NCBI GenBank assembly: GCA_024860865.1
Contig: JACRDV010000043.1
Location: forward strand, 1 to 10,849
DNA: 10,849 bases
Direction: 5' to 3'
Origin: JACRDV01 sp024860865 [NCBI: Methanobacteriota archaeon]
GTDB lineage: Archaea; JACRDV01
Shown here one piece after another: positions 1 to 7,022 of this stretch (its first letter is position 1; every line of letters starts with the position of its first letter). Below the pieces are notes generated by a model. The model searched no databases. It was not told the origin of the DNA and saw only the letters and a program-made list of their open reading frames with translations. Made by a program: the position numbers and the translations under genes.

Positions 1-453
1 AACTTTTGCTTTCTTAACTATATCAAAAGCAGTTGCCTCTGCATCTCTCGAGTGAATAACTAGCGGTAAATTAAACTTATTTGCAAGAAAAATAAACTTT
101 TCAAAAACTTCTTTTTGTCTGTGGCGCCCAATTGAATCCTTAACATGGTAATAATCCAACCCAGTTTCTCCTATTCCAACAATTTTTGTTTTATATTGCT
201 CTACGAATATTAATGCTTGATCGACATCTTTTGGCTCTGAGGTAACAACTTGAGTTGGATGGTAGCCTAATGTTGCAAAAATAAAACCAGGATATTGATC
301 AACGAGGTCAATTGTCTTGCGGTTGCCACCTAAACTTGCACCGGAATTGATTAATGCAACTAAACCTGCTTTTTGTGCTCTTGCTATTACTTCACTTCTA
401 TCCCTTTGAAAATTTTTAAAATCTAAATGGATATGGGTATCAATTAGTTTCAT
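1..453 (-). CDS. TatD family metal-dependent hydrolase, N-terminal part (cut by window edge)
   Basis: Reading leftward from ATG at 453, the frame stays open for 151 codons to the window edge, so the C-terminal part is missing. The product is a TatD-family TIM-barrel metallohydrolase, a family of metal-dependent DNases implicated in DNA repair and turnover. Visible metal-site motifs are DTHIHLD near the N-terminus (H7, H9), the GYHP segment (H65), VGIGETGLDYY (E96) and VIHSRDA (H134), in the canonical order. The remaining ligands (a His and the final Asp) would lie beyond the window. No strong ribosome binding site precedes the ATG. The upstream 30 nt instead hold a 9-nt direct repeat. It is transcribed in the same direction as the antitoxin gene 115 nt upstream but is separated from it by a palindrome, so it is probably a separate unit. 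The family call is secure; the exact substrate is unknown. Confidence 0.93.
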   Translation of the reverse strand, partial: MKLIDTHIHLDFKNFQRDRSEVIARAQKAGLVALINSGASLGGNRKTIDLVDQYPGFIFATLGYHPTQVVTSEPKDVDQALIFVEQYKTKIVGIGETGLDYYHVKDSIGRHRQKEVFEKFIFLANKFNLPLVIHSRDAEATAFDIVKKAKV

Positions 454-457
454 GTTT

Positions 458-479
458 ATCAGTATTTTTAATCAGTATT
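458..479. repeat. 9-nt tandem direct repeat before the TatD gene
   Basis: ATCAGTATT occurs twice (458-466 and 471-479) with a 4-nt gap, giving a 13-nt period, directly upstream of the TatD start codon at 453. The position would suit a regulator site or a duplicated promoter element, but the tract is short and AT-rich, so chance is possible. Confidence 0.4.
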
Positions 480-521
480 AAGTCATATTTGTTTTACCCA
501 ATTTAATACTAGATACTCAAA

Positions 522-544
522 TTCACTGAAAAATTTTTCGTGAA
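522..544. terminator. Palindrome downstream of the antitoxin gene, possible terminator
   Basis: TTCAC and GTGAA flank a self-complementary core GAAAAATTTTTC, with one unpaired T, giving a nearly perfect 23-nt palindrome. It lies 24 nt past the stop of the UPF0175 gene and before the TatD gene, where a transcript end is expected. Archaeal termination mainly needs T-runs, and the core supplies a T5 run on either strand. It could equally be a protein-binding palindrome. Confidence 0.4.
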
Positions 545-567
545 TATGCAAATAGTAGTAAAACAGA

Positions 568-888
568 TTATTTTCTAATTCTTATGTAAAAATTCTTCAT
601 ATCTTCTTCCAAATCCTTTATATCATATTGAGCAGGAACCCTCCTTTGCTTAAGATATCCCATCATTTCTCTAACAGAAAACCCTGCCTCTAAGGCTGCT
701 CTTTCCAGAGTTAATTTGTTTTCTGCATAGAGCCTGGCTACATATTCTTTTTTCCAGTCTGTTATAGCTTTGGCTAATAGTTTTCCCAAAACAGTTGAGC
801 GATCCGACTGCTCAATTTTTTCTATCCTCACTATATCTGATATCAAAGCCTTTGGCAACCTTGTTGCCACCAATTCTTCTTTTTTCAT
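568..888 (-). CDS. UPF0175 family antitoxin-like protein
   Basis: This 106-residue protein matches the UPF0175 family of small archaeal and bacterial proteins, considered antitoxins that pair with PIN-domain toxins. The N-terminal 45 residues look like a ribbon-helix-helix DNA-binding unit (VATRLPKALISDI, then helices). The C-terminal half has the family hallmark: AALEAGFSVREMMGYLKQR, followed by VPAQYDIKDLEEDM, which reads as a small helix-turn-helix and tail. The ATG at 888 overlaps the TGA of the upstream ORF (ATGA), and AGGTGAGGAG just before it is a strong ribosome binding site, so the two are translationally coupled. Such antitoxins usually repress their own operon. The antitoxin appears intact while its presumed partner is truncated. 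Confidence 0.88.
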   Translation of the reverse strand: MKKEELVATRLPKALISDIVRIEKIEQSDRSTVLGKLLAKAITDWKKEYVARLYAENKLTLERAALEAGFSVREMMGYLKQRRVPAQYDIKDLEEDMKNFYIRIRK

Positions 889-1040
889 CTCCTCACCTTT
901 TTTATTATTTCAGTTATAACATCAGTTGAAATCCACATGATTTTGCTCGCTTCCGTTAAAGCTTCTATTAATTCATCATAGCTAATCAATTTTTTAACAA
1001 AAGCCTCGTATAAAACCATAACAGTGCTTGACTTCATCAT
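885..1040 (-). pseudogene. Truncated PIN-domain (DUF3368-like) toxin, C-terminal remnant
   Basis: The short ORF reads ...STVMVLYEAFVKKLIS, YDELIEAL, then KIMWISTDVITEII. This resembles the last third of DUF3368-type PIN toxins, where the segment after the final active-site Asp ends in a 'WIS/LSxDV' motif. No PIN catalytic acidic residues (the N-terminal D, central E and D) are present, and I see no matching reading frame further upstream to about position 1200. The gene is therefore a remnant, or a small protein that retains only the toxin tail. An ATG at 1070 also exists, but a TATA-like TTTAAA (1071-1076) abuts it, which favours the ATG pair at 1035-1040. Its TGA overlaps the antitoxin ATG. 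The family assignment rests on a short C-terminal stretch recalled from family patterns. Confidence 0.55.
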
Positions 1041-1068
1041 AGACAATACAAGAAAAGTATGAAAACAC

Positions 1069-1078
1069 ATTTTAAATC
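1069..1078 (-). promoter_or_regulatory. Candidate TATA box for the toxin-remnant/antitoxin operon
   Basis: On the minus strand GATTTAAAAT places a TATA-like element centred near 1074. Archaeal transcription usually begins about 25 nt downstream, here near 1048, leaving a leader of roughly 8 nt before the ATG at 1040. It would keep the antitoxin expressed although the toxin is truncated. Confidence 0.4.
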
Positions 1079-1163
1079 ATCTTATTTTAGATAAACGGCA
1101 TTTTTAAGACAAATTCTCAATTTTAAGAGATAATACTTCCACGGCACTTATTACCCCCTAAAA

Positions 1164-1174
1164 TTTTAAATAAA
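1164..1174 (+). promoter_or_regulatory. Candidate TATA box for the DUF1015 gene
   Basis: TTTTAAATAAA is a good archaeal TATA-like match, predicting initiation near 1194 and a leader of about 60 nt to the ATG at 1256. A second weaker candidate, CTTTAAGTATTT at 1186-1197, would start nearer 1217. Either start lies downstream of the ATG-like codon at 1175 and so argues against the long N-terminal extension. Confidence 0.4.
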
Positions 1175-1255
1175 TTGAAACCAGTCTTTAAGTATTTCAA
1201 TATAATTACTAAAAAAATTATTTGTTATTTGCAACTATTTGCTAAAGGCGATCTT

Positions 1256-2545
1256 ATGGTAGAAATCCTTCCATTTAAAGGGATCAGATACAATTCTAAG
1301 AAAATAGGTAATTTGAAGAAAGTAGTAGCTCCACCTTATGATATAATATCTAACGAGGCCAAAAAGAGATACTATGAAAAGCATGAATGTAATGTAATTC
1401 GCCTCATTTTAGGAAAAGAATTTTCAAGCGATAATCCAAAAAATAATAGATACACAAGGGCTGCTAGTTACTTCAATTCCTGGTTAAAAGATGGAATACT
1501 GGCACAGGACTCTAAACCATCGATTTATGTTTATGAGCAAAAATACTTCCACAAAGGAAAAAGAGAAACTCTGATAGGATTTATTGCTTTAGTAAAACTT
1601 GAAGAATTTGATAAAGGCATAATCCTTCCCCATGAAGAGACTCTCTCTGAGCCAATTGAAGATAGATTAAAACTTATGAGAACATGCAAAGCAAATTTTG
1701 ACCAAATATTCACATTGTATTCGGATCCAGACAAAACTATAGATCAACTATTAAAAATCAAGATGAACTATAAACCAGTTTTAGGTATAATAGATGAAAA
1801 CGGAATAATGCATAGTGTCTGGAAAATAAGCAAAATAGATGTAATAAAGAAAGTAGCGGAAGAGATGAAGAGCAAAATTCTTTTTATTGCAGACGGCCAC
1901 CATAGGTATGTAACTGCACTAAAATTTAGAGATGAAATGCGCAAAAAAATTAGAAAATATTCTGGTAAAGAACTATTTAATTACAGATTGGCATATCTCA
2001 CAAACATGGATAACAAAGGAATTACAATTTTACCCGCGCATAGACTAGTTCGCAATATTCGGGAATTTAACATTTCTAAATTAAAGAGCGCCATTAGGCA
2101 ATATTTCCATTTGGAAAAAGTGAAAAAGAAAAAAATGTTTGAACAAATGGAAAAACTAAATGGTCTTAAGCACATTTTTGGAATGTATTACCAACATGAA
2201 TTTTATCTTCTGACCTTAAAAGATGAAAAAATCCTTGATGAAATAATAAAAGCTGATGTATCTAAAGAGTGGAAAAGACTAGATGTATCAATATTGCATG
2301 CCTTTGTATTAGAACACATTATGGGTATGAAAAACTATGAAGATAACATAGCATATGAAATAGATGAAAAAAAGGCAATACAATTAGTCAACAATGAAGA
2401 ATATCAACTTGCGTTTTTCCTTAATCCTACAAAAGTAGAACAAGTTAGAGATATAGCACTAGCTCGGGAAAAAATGCCGGGCAAAGCCACATATTTCTAT
2501 CCGAAGCTTCTAACTGGGCTAGTTATGAGTAAAAACTACCTATAG
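1256..2545 (+). CDS. DUF1015 family protein
   Basis: This 429-residue protein belongs to DUF1015, a conserved family in archaea and bacteria with no firmly established biochemical role. Family landmarks in order are the N-terminal ILPFKGIRYN and VVAPPYDIIS (residues 4-32), the central ILPHEETLSEPIEDRL (123-138) followed by NFDQIFTLYSD (147-157), and FIADGHHRYVTAL (210-222), whose GHHRY is the strongest signature. The length is normal for the family. An upstream in-frame ATG at 1175 would add 27 residues with no family character. The ATG at 1256 has GGCGAT three nucleotides upstream and gives the canonical N-terminus, so I chose it. The gene stands alone and is convergent with the cis-prenyltransferase. 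The His-rich GHHRY motif suggests metal or phosphate binding, but that is inference. Confidence 0.9.
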   Translation: MVEILPFKGIRYNSKKIGNLKKVVAPPYDIISNEAKKRYYEKHECNVIRLILGKEFSSDNPKNNRYTRAASYFNSWLKDGILAQDSKPSIYVYEQKYFHKGKRETLIGFIALVKLEEFDKGIILPHEETLSEPIEDRLKLMRTCKANFDQIFTLYSDPDKTIDQLLKIKMNYKPVLGIIDENGIMHSVWKISKIDVIKKVAEEMKSKILFIADGHHRYVTALKFRDEMRKKIRKYSGKELFNYRLAYLTNMDNKGITILPAHRLVRNIREFNISKLKSAIRQYFHLEKVKKKKMFEQMEKLNGLKHIFGMYYQHEFYLLTLKDEKILDEIIKADVSKEWKRLDVSILHAFVLEHIMGMKNYEDNIAYEIDEKKAIQLVNNEEYQLAFFLNPTKVEQVRDIALAREKMPGKATYFYPKLLTGLVMSKNYL

Positions 2546-2605
2546 GCTAAAAACTCAAACAATACTCGGTTTTGATAAAATAAAAAGATAAAAAGTATTT
2601 ATTAA

Positions 2606-3397
2606 TTATCGACCGAATCTGCGCTCCCGCCTCTGAAATGTCCTAATCGCTCTAAGAAAATCTATTTTCCTAAATTCCGGCCAGTAGGCATCAGTGAAGA
2701 AAAATTCACTATAAGCCGACTGCCATAACAAAAATCCGCTTAGCCTTTCTTCTCCGCTAGTCCTAATAATCAAATCAGGATCTGGGAGACCAGCGGTATA
2801 GAGATGCTCATGTACAACTTTCTCATCGATTTTTTCTTTGTCAAGTTCTCCTTTTTGCACTTTATCAGCAATTTTTTGAAAGGCTTCAACTAATTCTTCT
2901 CTGCCAGTATAACCAAGTGCAACATTTAATATACGACCATTGTAACTGGCAGTAGAAATCTCTGCAGCTCGTATTGCCCTTTGAACATTTTCAGGCAACA
3001 AATCGATTCTTCCAATTGCTCGAAATCGAATTTTATGTTTATGAACCCGTTCATTGGAAACTATATCCAAAAATTTCTTTTCGAATAACTTCATTAATTC
3101 CTTTACTTCAGGACTTGGGCGGTTGAAATTTTCCTTTGAAAAAGCATAAACAGTTATTATTTTAATATCAAGGTCAAGACACCAATCAAGAACTTCTTCT
3201 AATTTGTCAGCCCCAAACTTATGCCCATCCCAAGGCACCAACCCTTTAGTAGTAGCAAACCGTCTGTTTCCATCCATTATTACTCCAACATGTTTTGGCC
3301 TTATCTCTCTTTTTACATGATTGGTGAGAATATACTCATATGCCTTGTAAACTGGCTTTAGCAGAGCTCCTAATAGCCAATTAACGAACTTTTGCAC
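2606..3397 (-). CDS. uppS: Cis-prenyltransferase (polyprenyl diphosphate synthase, UppS family)
   Basis: The enzyme condenses isopentenyl diphosphate units in cis onto an allylic primer, in archaea probably geranylgeranyl diphosphate. The product is the long polyprenyl diphosphate carrier used for surface-glycan and N-glycan assembly at the membrane. All conserved regions are present: VIMDGNRRFA (39-48, catalytic D42 and the GNRR phosphate loop), DGHKFGADKLEEVLDWC (57-73), ITVYAFSKENFNR (81-93), and PDPDLIIRTSGEERLSGF (205-222) followed by LLWQSAYSEFFF. The C-terminal basic RRERRFGR also fits. The N-terminal 30 residues are amphipathic and may help membrane association. Start is GTG at 3397, preceded by GAGAGG at 7-nt spacing. 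The 263-residue length is typical. It is convergent with the DUF1015 gene and divergent from a small membrane-protein gene. Confidence 0.95.
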   Translation of the reverse strand: MQKFVNWLLGALLKPVYKAYEYILTNHVKREIRPKHVGVIMDGNRRFATTKGLVPWDGHKFGADKLEEVLDWCLDLDIKIITVYAFSKENFNRPSPEVKELMKLFEKKFLDIVSNERVHKHKIRFRAIGRIDLLPENVQRAIRAAEISTASYNGRILNVALGYTGREELVEAFQKIADKVQKGELDKEKIDEKVVHEHLYTAGLPDPDLIIRTSGEERLSGFLLWQSAYSEFFFTDAYWPEFRKIDFLRAIRTFQRRERRFGR

Positions 3398-3448
3398 TTA
3401 AATGCCTCTCAATAAGTCTATTACGCTCCTTTGCTTAAAACTTTCCAA

Positions 3449-3458
3449 AATTATATTT
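3449..3458 (-). promoter_or_regulatory. Candidate TATA box for the cis-prenyltransferase gene
   Basis: On the minus strand AAATATAATT is centred about 56 nt before the GTG start. Initiation would fall near 3429, giving a leader of about 30 nt that includes the GAGAGG ribosome binding site. Confidence 0.4.
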
Positions 3459-3483
3459 CTGCCGAAATAAACAGGTTTTAACC

Positions 3484-3494
3484 TTTAAAAATTT
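3484..3494 (+). promoter_or_regulatory. Candidate TATA box for the small membrane-protein gene
   Basis: TTTAAAAATTT predicts initiation near 3514 and a leader of about 40 nt that carries the GGAGGG ribosome binding site at 3546-3551. The 160-nt divergent gap with the prenyltransferase gene thus has room for two back-to-back promoters. Confidence 0.4.
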
Positions 3495-3557
3495 CAGTTA
3501 ATAAAACCTAAACTATTTTAATGTTGACGATCCTAATGAACAGTTGGAGGGTTAATA

Positions 3558-3848
3558 ATTCCAGAAGAAATTGTTAGGACTATAACTCAAACGATACCTT
3601 ACGAAGAAAAGGCATCGAGAGTAGAATTACTCGTACGAATTGTTCTCTGTTTTGCAATCGGAATTATTTTAGGAATTTGGGGCATCTGGGTTTCTATTTG
3701 TATATTGATACAGTTTTTCTATATTCTCATACAAGGTAAGAGATGGGTTTATGGGTTTGATCAAGTCTATAAATATCTCAACTACTTTTACTCGGTATTG
3801 CCCTATTTTTATATCATGGTAGATAAAAGGCCAAGTATAATCCCATAA
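3558..3848 (+). CDS. Small DUF4389-like membrane protein with a non-canonical start
   Basis: An open frame ends in TAA at 3846-3848 and encodes about 96 residues. An amphipathic N-terminus (IPEEIVRTITQTIPYEEKAS) is followed by one or two hydrophobic segments (about residues 25-58, VRIVLCFAIGIILGIWGIWV onwards). The tail reads GKRWVYGFDQVYKYLNYF, then a segment ending YFYIMVDKRPSIIP. This resembles DUF4389, whose members end in a '(T/G)G.rP.glfdf...r....YlyLltDeyPpF' pattern. Function is unknown. No ATG, GTG or TTG exists in frame between the upstream stop (3537-3539) and residue 50. A strong GGAGGG at 3546-3551 sits 6 nt before ATT (3558) and 3 nt before ATA (3555), so the start is probably ATT, less likely ATA. 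A mutated start is the alternative. It is convergent with the creatininase gene. Confidence 0.72.
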   Translation: MPEEIVRTITQTIPYEEKASRVELLVRIVLCFAIGIILGIWGIWVSICILIQFFYILIQGKRWVYGFDQVYKYLNYFYSVLPYFYIMVDKRPSIIP

Positions 3849-3853
3849 GAAAA

Positions 3854-4603
3854 TTATTTTGCCAAAAGTTCAGTTATTAAAGTTACTAATCTTTCGACAA
3901 CCTTATTTACGATTTTTTCGCCTTTTTCAATTGAAGCTTTAGTAGGGTCGCCAATAACTCCGGACCCTGAAACCTTTTTAACATTTGGCCAAGCTACTCT
4001 AGCTCTAGGTTCTCCTGCAGCAAAATCATATTTAATAAATTTTGAAAGCGCGCTAGGAATTTGCTTTACTGCTTTGCTTAAATCAACAGAACTTAAATCA
4101 AGGGCCAACATAATTGAAGTTTCAAGTTCACATGCGTGCCATATCGGAGAGGTTTTTATTTTCATAACTTCGTCAGAAGCAATTGTCCACCAGTCAACAA
4201 GTGCTACAAAAGCTTGTGTTTCTTGGTGAATTTCATTGGCAGCTGTTTGAAGGATGTGAGTGTTACCGCCGTGTGCATTTAAAATGATGATTTTTTTAAA
4301 TCCATGCCTTACCAAACTTTTTGCAACATCTTTAATTAAACTGACTAAAGTCGAAGAATTGATGCTGATTGTACCTGGGAAGTCCAAGTGATGGCTGGAC
4401 TCTCCATAAAAAATTGGTGGTGTAACAACAACAGGAACTTTTTGAGCCGCTAATTTAGCCAGCTCATATGCAATAAAAGCATCTGTTTTAAGAGGTAGGT
4501 GCAAACCATGTTGCTCAGTTGAACCAACCGGTATTATTGCAACATCAGTTTGTTTTTTAATTTCCTCGACTTCTGGCCAAGACATTTCAGATAGTTGCTT
4601 CAA
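3854..4603 (-). CDS. Creatininase-family metal-dependent amidohydrolase
   Basis: The 249-residue product belongs to the creatininase family of Mn/Zn-dependent amide and cyclic-amide hydrolases. The family includes creatinine amidohydrolase, the archaeal FAPy deformylase ArfB of F420/riboflavin synthesis, and the mycofactocin peptidase MftE. Motifs and ligands in order: VGSTEQHGLHLP (E30, H32), TD at 40-41 (D41), GESSHHLDFPGTI (68-79), ILNAHGGN (107-114, H111), and HACELETS (156-163, E159). HACELETS corresponds to the family's HxGExET motif with Cys in place of Gly. It is the last gene of a three-gene operon, 6 nt after the M42 stop. The start is TTG at 4603 because GTGAT lies 5 nt upstream; the ATG at 4585 has no such site. 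The substrate cannot be fixed. ArfB is possible, but the peptidase neighbours suggest a role in peptide or modified-amide breakdown. Confidence 0.9.
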   Translation of the reverse strand: MKQLSEMSWPEVEEIKKQTDVAIIPVGSTEQHGLHLPLKTDAFIAYELAKLAAQKVPVVVTPPIFYGESSHHLDFPGTISINSSTLVSLIKDVAKSLVRHGFKKIIILNAHGGNTHILQTAANEIHQETQAFVALVDWWTIASDEVMKIKTSPIWHACELETSIMLALDLSSVDLSKAVKQIPSALSKFIKYDFAAGEPRARVAWPNVKKVSGSGVIGDPTKASIEKGEKIVNKVVERLVTLITELLAK

Positions 4604-4609
4604 AATTAA

Positions 4610-5674
4610 TCACAAACCAAAAAATCTAGGCGCAAGCTGAACTGCATTTAAACAGATTTTTACTGCATTTTCAGCATCTTCCAAGCTAATTACCTCGACC
4701 GGCGAGTGAGCATATCTAGTTGGAATTGAAATTACCCCGGCTGGAATACCTTCTCTTGATAGCTGGATTGCGGTTGCATCAGTAGTTCCACCCTCCATTA
4801 CCTCTAGTTGGTAAGGTATCTCTTCTTTCTCGGCAGCCTTTATTAGGAGCTCTCTAACTTTTGGGTGAGCAACCAATCCTCCACCTAGGCTTTCTTTTCT
4901 TCCGTCAACGATCTTAATGGCAGGTCCATGTCCAATTTTAATTGGGGATTCAAATTCTTTAATTCCTGGATAATCCCCAGCAGATGTTATATCAAGTGCA
5001 ATCGCAAGATTTGGATTGAGTTTAAAGGCAGAAACTGTTGCTCCCCTTAAACCAATTTCTTCTTGAACAGTGAAAACTGCATACACAGTTGCTTCAGTCT
5101 TTGGAAGCCGTTTCATAGTTTCAATTAAAATCGCACAGCCAGCTCTATCATCGAGTGCTTTTCCAGTAACTAGCTTATTTCTGAGCTCAACTAAGCCCCT
5201 TTCAAAAGTGATTGGATTTCCAATTCTAACTCCAAGTTTTTCGGCATCTTCTTTTGATGTTGTGCCCACATCAATAAACATGTCTTCGAATTCAACAATT
5301 TTTTTGCGCTCTTCTTCTTTCATCAAATGTGGCGGTTTAGCCCCAATTATTCCAACTATACTTCCTTTTTCAGTATGGATTTTCACTCGTTGGCTTAATA
5401 GCGGTTGATCGACTACTCCACCTACTTTTGCAAATTTAATGAAACCTTTCTCATCGATATATTTTACCATCAACCCAACTTCATCCATATGGGCAGCAAA
5501 CATAACTGTTGGTTTACCCAATGTTCCGATTTTTTTTGTAATCAGATTTCCGAGGTTGTCAGTAAACATTTCACCAACATGGCCTTGTAATTCTTTCTTT
5601 ATCACTTCGCGCACAGAATCTTCGGCTCCGGGAATACCGGAGGCTTCAACAAGCTTAGCGAGTAGTTCTTTCAT
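4610..5674 (-). CDS. M42 family metallo-aminopeptidase (TET-type)
   Basis: This is a 354-residue M42 aminopeptidase/glucanase-family protein. M42 enzymes form dodecameric tetrahedral (TET) particles in the archaeal cytosol that trim peptides released by the proteasome. All dinuclear metal-site motifs are visible: AAHMDEVGLMV (H62, D64), ALDDRAGCAIL (174-183, D175 bridging), VQEEIGLRGA (203-212, catalytic E205 and E206), ALDIT (226-230, D228), and the C-terminal TRYAHSPVE (319-327, H323). The length is standard. The ATG at 5674 lies 2 nt after the M29-type gene's TAG, with AGGGGA a few bases upstream, and the gene continues directly into the creatininase gene. Close linkage to another aminopeptidase suggests a shared role in peptide turnover. 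The family call is secure; residue preference is not readable. Confidence 0.95.
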   Translation of the reverse strand: MKELLAKLVEASGIPGAEDSVREVIKKELQGHVGEMFTDNLGNLITKKIGTLGKPTVMFAAHMDEVGLMVKYIDEKGFIKFAKVGGVVDQPLLSQRVKIHTEKGSIVGIIGAKPPHLMKEEERKKIVEFEDMFIDVGTTSKEDAEKLGVRIGNPITFERGLVELRNKLVTGKALDDRAGCAILIETMKRLPKTEATVYAVFTVQEEIGLRGATVSAFKLNPNLAIALDITSAGDYPGIKEFESPIKIGHGPAIKIVDGRKESLGGGLVAHPKVRELLIKAAEKEEIPYQLEVMEGGTTDATAIQLSREGIPAGVISIPTRYAHSPVEVISLEDAENAVKICLNAVQLAPRFFGL

Positions 5675-5676
5675 AT

Positions 5677-6978
5677 CTATTCCCCTGGCAGACCATTGTC
5701 CATGACTAATTTGTCATCGACAAACAATTTTCCATTTTTCCCCTTCATTATTTTAATCATGTCTTGATGTGAACTTGAACGGTTCTTTCCATGATATGCG
5801 CCAGTATTGCTCCCAATAGCAATATGAATTGAACCGAATATTTTCTCATCAACTATAGTTTCTCCTATAAACTTTGCAGCCGGATTCGTGCCAATACCTA
5901 ACTCACCAATTCGATCTTTTTCACCAGTATTTGAATCGAGGAATTTTTTGAATAGTTTTTTTCCTTCCATATCTGCATTAAACCAAATAACCTTTCCATT
6001 TTTGAATTTAATTTCCAAATTTTTCACTAGGCCGAAACCATGAATACATACATAATCGAAAAGGATATAACCATTTGCAGAATGCTCTAAAGGAGCAACA
6101 AAAACTTCGCCATCCGGTATGTTTAACCCTACATCTCCTTTTGCTACGTCTTCCTGATCAATAATGCCATCAGCCACGAGGATTGGGCGACCTTTAATAC
6201 CAAAAGTTAAATCAGTGCCATCATCAGCAGTAATCTTAATAACATTTCCATTGGCTAAGGCTTTTTTATAATAATTACAAAGCTGCTTAACTTTTGGTGT
6301 AAATGTTTGCTCTATTGATTGCAAAAATATTCTTCTATAATCATATTTATTTACAAAATATTGTTTTCTTGGGACGGGCCAACCGAATAAACACCATCTT
6401 GTTTTTTTTCTATCCATTATTTCGTGTAATTTCTGTGATACTGGTGCTCCTAACTTTTGTTTGTATTCAAGCCCTCTAATCCAATTTAAGTCTTCATCAC
6501 CACCTAAGAATATTCGTGCATCACAAGCTTCTGCCATTAACTTGGATACTAAAGGGAGTTCAGTAGCAGTTTCATCGGGTATTAGCTGCAAATGTTTTCT
6601 TGACTCGGCAGAGCTATAAGTTAAAAATACTACATGAGCTCCTTGCTTCCAACACTCTTCTTTAATTAATTTTGCTAATTTTATACATTCAGGGTCCACA
6701 TCAGAATAAACCAATTTAACACATTCGCCTACTTTGGTTTTAGCTTGATATTTGCCATTCTTTTCTATTATTAGTGGGCCGTAAACAGGATCCTTTAATT
6801 TTTCAATTATATTTTTTTCATTTTGTTTGAGTTCTTTCGCGGTAAATTGTTCCATTTTTAAAATTTTTTCAACAGCTTTTCCAAACTTTTTTCTAGCTAA
6901 ATTTATGCCCGGATTTGGTTTTTGTCCTATTAACATCGATTTTTTAACAAGATCTTTGGCAATATTTTCTAAGTTCAT
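5677..6978 (-). CDS. M29-type (aminopeptidase T-like) metallo-aminopeptidase
   Basis: The 433-residue product resembles the M29 leucyl aminopeptidase/aminopeptidase T family, which removes N-terminal residues using two metal ions. Supporting C-terminal motifs are LNIPDGEVFVAPLE (285-298, ligand E291), IGELGIGTNP (357-366, E359), GSIHIAIGSN (382-391, H385) and SSSHQDMIKI (401-410, H404 and D406). The N-terminal half is less typical. Residues 1-85 carry an extended charged, probably helical region before the usual Rossmann-like segment (VKLVYSDVD to AHVVFLTY), so the protein is somewhat longer than common members. The Tyr ligand seen in classical M29 enzymes is not clearly at its expected spacing after H385 (Y395 is 10 residues on). 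It is first in the operon with the M42 peptidase and the creatininase-family gene. ATG at 6978 is preceded by a weak AGGGT site. Confidence 0.85.
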   Translation of the reverse strand: MNLENIAKDLVKKSMLIGQKPNPGINLARKKFGKAVEKILKMEQFTAKELKQNEKNIIEKLKDPVYGPLIIEKNGKYQAKTKVGECVKLVYSDVDPECIKLAKLIKEECWKQGAHVVFLTYSSAESRKHLQLIPDETATELPLVSKLMAEACDARIFLGGDEDLNWIRGLEYKQKLGAPVSQKLHEIMDRKKTRWCLFGWPVPRKQYFVNKYDYRRIFLQSIEQTFTPKVKQLCNYYKKALANGNVIKITADDGTDLTFGIKGRPILVADGIIDQEDVAKGDVGLNIPDGEVFVAPLEHSANGYILFDYVCIHGFGLVKNLEIKFKNGKVIWFNADMEGKKLFKKFLDSNTGEKDRIGELGIGTNPAAKFIGETIVDEKIFGSIHIAIGSNTGAYHGKNRSSSHQDMIKIMKGKNGKLFVDDKLVMDNGLPGE

Positions 6979-7007
6979 TAAGCATGACCCTGACTTGTTT
7001 CTATTAA

Positions 7008-7022
7008 AATTTTTATTTATTA
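7008..7022 (-). promoter_or_regulatory. Candidate promoter of the M29-M42-creatininase operon
   Basis: On the minus strand TAATAAATAAAAATT gives a TATA-like element centred near 7016, about 35-40 nt ahead of the ATG at 6978. Initiation would be expected near 6990. No comparable promoter is possible inside the operon because the intergenic gaps are only 2 and 6 nt. Confidence 0.4.

Noticed and set aside
1175-1255. N-terminal extension of the DUF1015 protein from an upstream ATG
   Set aside because: The added 27 residues have no family match and the region overlaps the likely promoter. The ATG at 1256 has a ribosome binding site and gives the canonical MVEILPFKGI start.
5070-5705. Three overlapping plus-strand frames inside the M42 gene
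   Set aside because: They are low-complexity, Ser/Phe-rich shadows of a secure M42 aminopeptidase on the other strand.
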